NCBI GenBank assembly: GCA_029582165.1
Contig: CM055870.1
Span: 19,942,832 to 20,006,831, forward strand
Length of the DNA: 64,000 nt
From: Portulaca oleracea
Taxonomy: Eukaryota; Streptophyta; Magnoliopsida; Caryophyllales; Portulacaceae
Direction of reading: 5' to 3'
Part shown: positions 56,545 through 64,000 of the stretch, in pieces
Layout: each line of letters starts with the position of its first letter
How positions within the stretch are numbered: position 1 is the stretch's first letter
The notes under the pieces: generated by a model
What the model saw: the letters and a program-made list of their open reading frames with translations, nothing else
Databases searched by the model: none
Told to the model about the DNA's origin: nothing
Made by a program: the position numbers and the translations under genes

Positions 56545-58374
56545 TATCACATGCTCAATATCAATCTCATTCTCAATTAATCACAATCTCAATCATACGG
56601 ATGGCCATCCATTTCACACACGTGCATATAAGTAACCCCGGGGAACTAGCACTTATCAGACATCCCTGATTTCTTGACTAGCCCCCTATAGGATGTCGAG
56701 AACTTGGTCTTTGTGGGTGTTGCTCGAACCCGCATTTACGTCACGTTTGAACTATTAATCAGGTTAAATATCACACCATTCCAAACTCAATCAATCTAAT
56801 CCCAATTTCCAAAACCTTTTCCAAAGCACACACATAAATGACTGTCCACATTTTAGCAACTTAAAACAACATAATCAACAACCAAAACAGACAATCAATT
56901 TCACAGTAAAATCCCCTTTCGAAATGCAAATTCCAAACAACTTTAAAAACAATAAAACACGCAAAGCGCATCCCAGTGGGGATTTGGACATAGACATTAC
57001 CTGGAGGTCTTCACTTCACTTCCATACATATGCTTGGGCTCACTAAACGAGTCAAATTGACTCGGACCTATAAAGAATAAGTTCTAAAATTAATAGCGGC
57101 CTAACAAAGTTAGCATATGCACCCTCTACCTTACCCAACCATAACGACAACACAGTAACATACAAGTACAAAATACTAAAACATAAAATAAATAATTATT
57201 AGTAAAGGTAATAGCTTTTCATAAACTAGCTAACCTCATAATTTAAGGTCGCAACTTTAACTACAATCGTAATAAAAATTATAACATCCTATAAAACTCA
57301 ATTTTATAACTATAATAAAATTGAAAGATCTCAACTTTATTAGTATAATAACTGACATAATCATGTGTCTCAATATAAGATTTAAACTTAGTAGTAAGCA
57401 TAATAATTACAATTGAATCTAACTTTTACATCACACTAATTTTAGAATATAATAAATCCTATGAAATAATATCTACGAAATAATTAAAAGAACTCAACTT
57501 TTACTATCAAAAATAATTGTAATATTGATAATATTCCCAAGAAGTGATTTAAACCAAATTATGTGAATAAAATAACATCAAATTTTAACCCTTCTTGTGT
57601 AAAAATTTCAATTTGAACACTATAATTAAAATACAACTGTATCAAAATCTACCAAAATATATTTTTTCTAATTTAGGAACAGTAAAACAATTTACAATTA
57701 CAAGAGAATGATTATTTCATCAATAATGCATCCTTACGTTGGAAAAAACTAAAAATATATTAGGGTTAGAGTTGGGTTTTATACCCTAAAGAGGAAGAAG
57801 GAGGACTGCTGGTGGTTGAGGGTGGCAGCAACAACGATGTTCGTGGTCAGAGGGTGGCGGAGCAGGTGACTGGTGGTGGAGGTCGTCGGAGGCGGTGTTG
57901 GGCAGAATCACGTCAAATCCAAAACACGGAGAGAGAGCGAGAGAGAAGAGAAGAGTGAAGAGGGAAACTAGGGGGGAAGGCAGTGGCATGACAACCTGAC
58001 TAGATCGAAATCTGACGAGACAGTGCGGAAAAGAAAGTTGGGCAGAGTTACATGTTTGGAGGCATGACAACTTGACTAGACCCAAATCTAACGGGACTGT
58101 GGAGAAAAACAAAGAAAATTGGACAGAGTTGCATGCCTAGAGGCATGACAACCTGACTAGGCCCAAATCCGGCAAGACTATGCAAAAACAAAGAAAACTG
58201 GACAAAGCACCAAGCTTGCAGGGATGGCAGCCTGGTCAGTATTCCGAACAAAAAAAAAATCGTACCTGAAGAAATTAATTATTTTCAAGAGAAAATACGG
58301 GAATATAATTTCCGTATAACTTAGAAAATAATTTTAATTTTAAACTCAACCTGCATCATCTTCAACAAACTACA
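56545..58374 (-). mobile_element. Minus-strand chromovirus-type LTR, part 2, with uncertain far end
   Basis: It continues the LTR interrupted at 49118. A block at 56590-56740, read on the minus strand, contains CTAGTTCCCCGGGGTTAC and ATATGCACGTGT, words usual in Tekay-type LTRs. AT-rich sequence follows (57180-57770), then a purine-rich leader-like stretch (57786-57975). No reliable TG start was found, so the border with E2 at about 58374 is provisional. No host gene seen. Confidence 0.5.
57985..58236. repeat. ~80-bp tandem repeat (three units and a partial)
   Basis: Units starting near 57985, 58062 and 58143 open GCATGACAAC(C/T)TGACTAG and include AAATC(T/C) and a TGG(A/G)CAGAGTT stretch; a shortened fourth copy starts near 58221. 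Minus-strand frames here arise from the repeat. Confidence 0.85.
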
Positions 58375-58806
58375 ATGACATCGGGAAAGACTGAATGACA
58401 TCAGGAAACACTGAACGACATCGGGAAAGACTGAAAGAAATCGGGAAAGACTGAATTACACCAGGAAATACTGAACGACACCGGGAGAGACTGAAAGACA
58501 TCGGGAAAGATTGAACGACATCGGGAAAGACTGAAAGACATCGGGAAAGATTGAACGATATTGGGAAAGACTGAACGACATAAGGAAAGACTGAACGACA
58601 TCGGGAAAGACTGAAAGACATCGGGAAAGACTGAACGACATCGAGAAAGACTGAACGACACCGGGAAAGACTGCGAGACACCGGGAAAGACTGAACGACA
58701 TCAGGAAAGACTAAAAGACACCGGGAAAAATTGGGAGACACCGGGAAAGACTGGGCGACACCAGGAAAGACTGGAAGATCAATATTGACATCGGGAAAGA
58801 CCAAAA
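58375..58806 (+). repeat. 20-bp minisatellite of element E2 (about 21 units)
   Basis: The unit is GACATCGGGAAAGACTGAAC with variants GACACCGGGAAAGACTGGG. It precedes the E2 polypurine tract in the same place as the unrelated 53-57-bp array of E1. A lone relative, GACACCGGGAAAGACTGGG, occurs in E1 at 1094-1112. Translations of the reverse strand give repetitive Ser/Phe/Pro frames (58370-58804) that are not genes. Confidence 0.93.
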
Positions 58807-58849
58807 AACATCAAGAATACTTTGATCAGCGTCCTATTCGGACTCGAAC

Positions 58850-58864
58850 AAAGTGGGGGCTAAC
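58850..58864 (+). other. Polypurine tract of E2
   Basis: AAAGTGGGGGCTAAC directly precedes the TGTAGACGCTG start of the E2 LTR, and the upstream words CCTATTCGGACTCGA also match E1. Confidence 0.83.
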
Positions 58865-59685
58865 TGTAGACGCTGAATTTTGTCACTCAAATCAGCTTTG
58901 TAATTATGTAATTTATTTTAATCATTTTTTATCTTTATTTTTAATTTAGGATTAAATGCCAAGATTTTTGAAATGCACACATTTTGCACATGTTGAAATC
59001 CCCAAATCAAACCCAATCAAATCCCTCTTTATCTAATTTCATTCTTCCCCCCCCTTTCCAAATCAGATAAAATCAACATTTATTTGATTTTATCATCCCA
59101 ATATTCTTTCATTCACCACCATAAATAAACTCATCTCCACCACTATAAATACAACCTCATTTCCACTCTTTTCCCACACCTCAAAATCATCCTAGGAGTA
59201 TTGACACTAGGTGATTTTACCTCCTTCTTCTCCTCCTCATGATTCTTCTTCTTCTTCTTCTTCATTATCATCATCTCATCATCTTACATTCATAATCTTG
59301 GCATTAATTTGAGGTTAACACCCTTCTTTTTTTTTATCTTCACTTTCTTATGATGTAAATCCAACTTAAATAATAATATTGATGCTCTAATCAAATCGAC
59401 TAAATGTTAACTTGTAAATATTTATGCTTATGTTCTTTTATTTCATTTTATTTTTGCATTCAATCATCTCATTTGTATGCGTTAAATGATATTAATTAAT
59501 CTAATTAATTCTCCTCTTCTACCCTTTTCTTTAAACTAACCGATTTAGTAGAGTCCGATCTTTGAACAGGCGAATTCGAAGGTTTTTTACTTTCGAATTC
59601 GTAACCTTACCCCCGGATCCGAATCTCATGGTTCGTGGTTTATGGAGTTTAAATTTGAGTTTATTAATTCTCATTAAAAACTAAT
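58865..59685 (+). mobile_element. LTR of Tat/Ogre-like element E2
   Basis: It starts TGTAGACGCTGAATTTTG after the polypurine tract. A TATA box (TATAAATA, 59144-59151), a (CTT)n run, a hairpin (59571-59601) and TTACCCCCGGATCC follow, in the order seen in E1 and E3. A primer-site-like TGGCGACTCC begins at 59686, so the LTR probably ends just before it; the TG...CA rule is not clearly met there. Confidence 0.65.
59144..59151 (+). promoter_or_regulatory. TATA box of the E2 LTR
   Basis: TATAAATA in the context CACTATAAATACAACC, aligned with the E1 and E3 boxes. Confidence 0.55.
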
Positions 59686-60783
59686 TGGCGACTCCTTTTA
59701 TTTTTATTATTTTGATTCACTTGAACATCATAGTAAAATGCATTTAAATCCTAAAGATTAAGACACCTCATTCGGCTCGTCATACACCGCGTGGGACGCC
59801 GTGGGGATTTCCCTAGGTCCCTCAAATGGCATCTCCATTGGGACTTACTTTAAGAGGGTAAAACTTGAAAAACGGTTTTTTTAAAATTTCGAGTAGAAAG
59901 GAGAAATTAATTCTTTTAATTTTTATTTATCTAGTTAGGCATCAAGCATACGGACCTCCATCTTGATTTTTTATAAATCGGGATGAACCGAAAGGTACCG
60001 TTTAGGATTTAACCCAAATTTCCCTCTCGAGCAAAGTATACTTCCGACTTCATAAAGGAATGAACTCCACATTTCAAGAAGATCACAAGTTACTTTCCCA
60101 CTCATGAAGCACTCCAAAATTCTCGGGATTATGAATTCACATTTTCCCTTTAATTTTACGAGAAACACACAGGTCACGTTACTATGAACTCCATAGAATT
60201 TATGGCACGTGAGAGACATGAGTATGTTAGTTTTAAGGATCCGACCTTAAACCCTTTGAATATAGAATCTTGGTTAGGCGCATCCCTCATTTGTATGCTA
60301 TGTGCACTCCCTTTGTGCTATGTGTAAATTATGTGCTACATGTTTTCCTTTTTTTTTTTTTAGAGTCAGTCCCATATTGCATTTCCTCCAAGTGTTGCTT
60401 TAGTTTGGATAATAATCAAATGGAATTTAAGTGGGCCCAAAAGGCTCTCTTAGGCCCAAGTCGAAATGGTTGACTTTGTGAGAGGTCCAAGTTTGACTTT
60501 ATTCAACCCTAAGTGACATTTGATCCCTAAGGTATTTGCCCGGTCATTAATTAAATTTGAATCCATTAAAACCATAATGTTGACTCGATTTTATGGTTGC
60601 CCGATGTCTACCTTCCCCCTTCATTGTACATAGCATTATCTTAGATTAGGAGTCTTCATGCAAGCCCAAAAGTGGGTGAGTCCATCCAAAAAAAAAAAAC
60701 AAACAAACAAAAAATCATTCATCATGTAGGCATTGTTTGCATTATATAGGTTGTCCCATATAAATCGCTAGGTCTTTGGGTAG
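59686..60783 (+). mobile_element. E2 leader between LTR and gag
   Basis: No gene. It opens with TGGCGACTCC, the core of the tRNA-Arg-type primer site used by Ogre/Tat elements, although homology beyond ten bases is weak. The remainder is mixed-composition leader with a poly-A stretch near 60690. Confidence 0.55.
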
Positions 60784-61893
60784 GTCAATGTCAAGGTTAA
60801 TTTTAAGATTTATGGTTTCCATACAGGCAAAATAGGACCCAAACAGCAAAGAGTCAAGTCCTGGGCTAGAGTCAGATCTCAAAGGTTATCAAGCTTCTCA
60901 CCAATCCCATTCACACCACCAAGCGGAGGCTTGCCTATCATTTTTGATACCGATTCCGACACTCCTTCTCAAACTTCATTGACAACAAGCGATACTGTGT
61001 CTGTTCCTTCCAACTTCATGGCTGAAGAAGAAGCTAGGGGCCAATCCATCACTGTTGTGGACCTTTCTGATATGGTGCGGGACATCAGTACTTTAATTGA
61101 AACACGATCCAACCAACAGGATCGTAGGATCGAAGGGGTCATCCAGGCCATTCAAACAACCAATGATAGATTAGTCATAGGGCAGGACCCAGAGGATGAT
61201 GATAGAAGTGTGCACACTGAAAAGACTGTACCCTTGGATGAGCAACTTGCGCCATTTCAGGACAACAGGGTCAATTACCTGCAGAACATGTTGAGGCAAA
61301 TCCCTCAATTTAGGGAACATTTCTTGGGCATTGGCATACCAACCGCTCCTCAGGACAAGCTTCCTGACAAATTCTCCTTGCTCGAGAAGAAATTTAAGGC
61401 CATGGAGAACCCCACTCATCATGTGCGTAGCTTCACAGGCATGATGGCCTTAAAAGAAGTAGACCCTAGTTTGTATGCTCATGTCTTCCCCTGGACTTTG
61501 AGTGACAAGGTCTTGAAGTGGTACTACACCCTTCCAGTAGATACCCAAGAGAATTGGGAGGCCACTTACAAGGCCTTCATTTAACAATACGTAGCTAGTC
61601 AAGATGCTAATGTAACCATGAGTGACATGGCAGTAATCAAACAAAGTGAAGGAGAGTCATTCATAAGTTACTTTAATCGCCGGAACGTTCAAAAGGCCTT
61701 GATGACTGACAACATAACCATGGACTATCAAATCCAAGTGTTTATACAAGGGCTTAGGCCAAGATATGCTAGCTTGATGGAATGCCAGTTAATCCCAGAC
61801 TTTTCAGCTCTAAAGAAGTTGGGGTTAATGGTGGAGGCCAAGATAGAAAAAATGCTACAATCTGGGAAGCTGTCACTACCAATCCCATCATAG
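60784..61893 (+). pseudogene. Tat/Ogre-type gag of E2, one internal stop
   Basis: The reading frame is open from about 60784; its first in-frame ATG is at 61018 (MAEEEARGQSITVVDLSDM). It includes the retrotransposon gag core: NPTHHVRSFTGMMALKEVDP, HVFPWTLSDKVLKWYYTLP, then a TAA at 61582-61584 in place of a codon. The same frame continues QYVASQDANVTMSDM, KQSEGESFISYFNRR and FIQGLRPRYASLMECQL to a stop ending 61893. No zinc knuckle or protease follows because the element is cut by E3 sequence. The single stop suggests moderate age. Confidence 0.85.
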
Positions 61894-62092
61894 AAACCTA
61901 ATTTGAACGTGGCTTACTACAAAGTCAAACGGGGTCTTTCCAAAACCCCGATCTGCAAAGATCAATTAGGCGATCCCCTCATCTTGCGTCTTTTCTTTTC
62001 ATGGCAATTGTCTTCATTTTCATAGTCAATTGGGATATATCCTTATAGGACCCGGAAAAAATTCCCCTTCGGGGAAATTGTCCTCGGATGCG
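61894..62092. other. Junction region between E2 gag and inverted E3
   Basis: Short noncoding stretch. The left part may be the remainder of E2; from roughly 62000 the sequence belongs to the minus-strand E3 block. No target duplication identified. Confidence 0.45.
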
Positions 62093-63594
62093 CTACTTAA
62101 GTGATCGGGAGCCGACTAAGGTTGCTTAGTCCTTAAATAAGGATATTTTTATTTTATGAAATTCATTTTCAGGGTGGTGAAATTTTATTTATTTTTCAAA
62201 TCCATTTTTTATTATTTAAACACTTGAAATTACACCAAAAATATATTAAACATAACTTAAAATTGGCCCAAACAGCAAATTCAGGCCCAAAAGAAAGCAA
62301 CTAGGCTGCCAACAGCAGCCCAAACCCGCGCGGGTTTTGTCTGTCGTTGGGCCAGACCATTTGCTTTCCTGGGCCAGAGAAAATGAGTTAGAAACCATAA
62401 AACCCGTGCGGGTTTTATCGTTTCACAGCCATTTTCTCTCGGTTTAAACCTTGAATGAATGGAAAATATTAAGTCATTTTTTTTAATTATTTTTAGTGTA
62501 TGGTCAAATGTTAAATAATTAAACGGTTTATAAAAAAGGTAAAAGAATCGCCAGCCGATTTAAGGAAATCGACAAACCATAAAAACAATAAAAGTAACTC
62601 CGGTCTACGAAACCCAATTCTAAGCTCGCGGGTAAGGTTACGAATTTAAGAATTATAAGAATTCTTGAATTCGCCCGTTAGAAAACGGACTCTACTAAAA
62701 TCGACATTAAATGGAAAAGAGTAAGGAGAAGTTTAATTAGTTTCGAAACTTTATATTCTTAACATGCATTATAAAACGAGATTTTTATTTACAAAATGTG
62801 CACAAGTAATGAAGATGAAATATGAATTACATAATTAAAGTAATAATAACAAAAAGAAATATAAAGACGAACCTCGTTGATTTAAGAATCCGCCGATCAA
62901 AAACCCTTGATTTCCTATGACTTGATGGATGAAAGGGTGAGTATGGGAATGGTATTAAGATAATATGTGAGTGGTGATTTTGGTAGAATAAGGAGATGGT
63001 GAAAATGTATATAGTAGAGAGAGTTTTAAGAGAATGTAAGGATAGGATAATGGTCTAAGTTGGTGGGAGTATAACGGTGGTGATAATTGATGAAAATGAA
63101 TCGAATGGAGGGGGGTATTTATAGGTGGTGAAGGGTAGGTTTAGGAGGGAAAATCAAGGGGACACATCCCCAAGATCATGCCATGCAATCACGTAGGGAT
63201 CAAGTCAAGGTCAAGGGTCAACCCACATGGTGCTAATATCATGGGATGATGATCAAAATGATTTTTGGTGCTGGATTATCAATTGTAAACCCCGCGCGGG
63301 TTTTAAAATCCATGGGCACGGATCGCTGACGTGGCACAGCAAAACGGCGCGTTTGGACGAAGGAAACCCCGCGCGGGTTTTCAACCCTGGACCGAGCGCC
63401 TTGGGCCTGCCTTGGTTCTGGGCCTTCCTCTTCGCATAAAACCCGTGCGGGTTTTGCTGCTGGACTGGGCTACTTTTGTTTTATTTGTTTTGGCATTGCT
63501 TGCTACATTGGCCCGCTGAAGTATCCGACCTTCAATGTTTTATTCTCATTTTTGATAAGTCGGGATTATATCGATGCAAATCCCGGTGTCTACA
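62093..63594 (-). mobile_element. Inverted LTR (plus possible leader) of Tat/Ogre-like element E3
   Basis: On the minus strand it starts TGTAGACACCGGG at 63594 after a polypurine tract. It shows the TATA box (63116-63123), the hairpin (62641-62673), TTACCCGCGAGC, a TGGCGATTC primer-site-like word (62545-62553) and the tail ATATCCTTATTTAAGGA shared with E1 (62120-62150). It is the same family as E1 and the uninterrupted reference that reveals the solo LTR in E1. Confidence 0.75.
63116..63123 (-). promoter_or_regulatory. TATA box of the E3 LTR
   Basis: TATAAATA on the minus strand in the context CACCTATAAATACCCCC. Confidence 0.55.
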
Positions 63595-63609
63595 GAGAGC
63601 CCCCACTTT
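63595..63609 (-). other. Polypurine tract of E3
   Basis: The minus strand reads AAAGTGGGGGCTCTC immediately before TGTAGACACC, identical to the E1 tract. Confidence 0.85.
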
Positions 63610-63639
63610 GACCGAGCCCAAATAGGACGAAGGTCAAAG

Positions 63640-64000
63640 TAGACTTGATGGCTGTCTTGATGCTGGCGGTGCTCTTTTATATGGCGACCGGCTGATGACG
63701 TCGTTGGTAATCTTTAGGTGGCGACCGTTGAACGATGGAAGCCGTAGATGTCGTTGGAGACCTTTAGGTGGAATGTGTCTGGACTACTGCTGCTGTAGAT
63801 GTCATTGGAGACCTTTAGGTGGAATCCGTCTGGACGACTGTTGCTATTGATGAAGAGATCGTTGGTAACCTTTAGATGGTAACCGTTGGACGACTGATGC
63901 TGACGACATCGTTGGTGGCCTTTAGGTGCCAACCGTTGGACGACTGTCGTTGACGACATCGGTGGAGGCCTTTAGGTGGCAACCGTTTGACGACTGTCGC
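63640..64000 (-). repeat. 53-57-bp minisatellite of E3, runs off the window
   Basis: On the minus strand the units carry GTCGTCCAACGGTTGCCACC and TAAAGG(C/T)(C/T)TCCAACGATGTC, the same repeat as 1447-2300. At least six units are visible and the array continues beyond base 64000. Confidence 0.9.

Noticed and set aside
58370..58804. Repetitive 144-residue protein on the minus strand
   Set aside because: It is a translation of the 20-bp minisatellite in all frames, not a gene.
1..64000. tRNA genes, CRISPR arrays, endogenous pararetrovirus sequence
   Set aside because: None seen; there is no cloverleaf-type A/B box pair, no CRISPR-like spacing, and all RT domains belong to gypsy, copia or LINE types.

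Overview
This is a 64 kb stretch of a repeat-rich nuclear plant genome, most likely a core eudicot. It carries plant-specific transposon lineages (Athila- and Tat/Ogre-type Ty3/gypsy, Ty1/copia, chromovirus LTRs, a CACTA element, L1-type LINEs, MITEs) and a plant-type J-domain/DUF3444 gene. I cannot name the species. Only one convincing host gene is present, an intact J-domain protein gene (coding exon 29019-31121). Nearly everything else is transposable-element sequence at different stages of decay, much of it nested.

Left arm (1-16561). The window opens in the 3' part of a Tat/Ogre-like element (E1) with minisatellites, a polypurine tract and an LTR starting at 2402. That LTR is split by a 1.84 kb solo LTR with a clean 5-bp target duplication (4102-5940). 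At about 6031 it is joined abruptly to a 5'-truncated Athila element: RT/RNase H/integrase remnants to 8236, an env-like/ATHILA ORF at 9588-11109, a long 3' noncoding region and a 3' LTR at 13208-14073. A chromovirus-type LTR remnant follows, ending at 16561.

Middle (16562-33919). An L1-type LINE lies on the minus strand (ORF1 and ORF2 pseudogenes, about 18290-22866), bordered by microsatellites. A zone with a 157-bp tandem repeat and GTGGTCA motifs follows, then the J-protein gene with a probable leader intron that holds a MITE. Next is a foldback-like element with inverted arms of about 500 bp (31854-33736), which may carry captured gene fragments.

Right arm (33920-64000). Two adjoining copia remnants host a cascade of insertions. 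A Tourist-like MITE sits in the first one's RNase H. A 9.5 kb CACTA transposon (36400-45931, TSD CTA) sits in the LTR of the second and itself carries an unusual array of long hairpins. A 5'-truncated LINE interrupts the second copia RT, and a minus-strand chromovirus LTR starts at 48580. That LTR is split by a young, complete element (49118-56539, TSD CTCAA) with 1.9 kb LTRs, an Athila-type tRNA-Asp primer site and only a gag-like ORF; I read it as a non-autonomous 'TR-GAG' relative of the Athila element at 6-14 kb. The window closes with a second Tat/Ogre-like element (E2: 20-bp minisatellite, LTR, gag) and an inverted LTR plus minisatellite (E3) of the same family as E1.

The most interesting signals are the hairpin array inside the CACTA element, the Athila/TR-GAG partnership with conserved 3' hairpins, and the regularly spaced palindromes and covarying hairpin in the Tat/Ogre-type LTRs. 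No tRNA, rRNA or CRISPR features were seen. All element boundaries come from reading the sequence; none was checked by alignment software.
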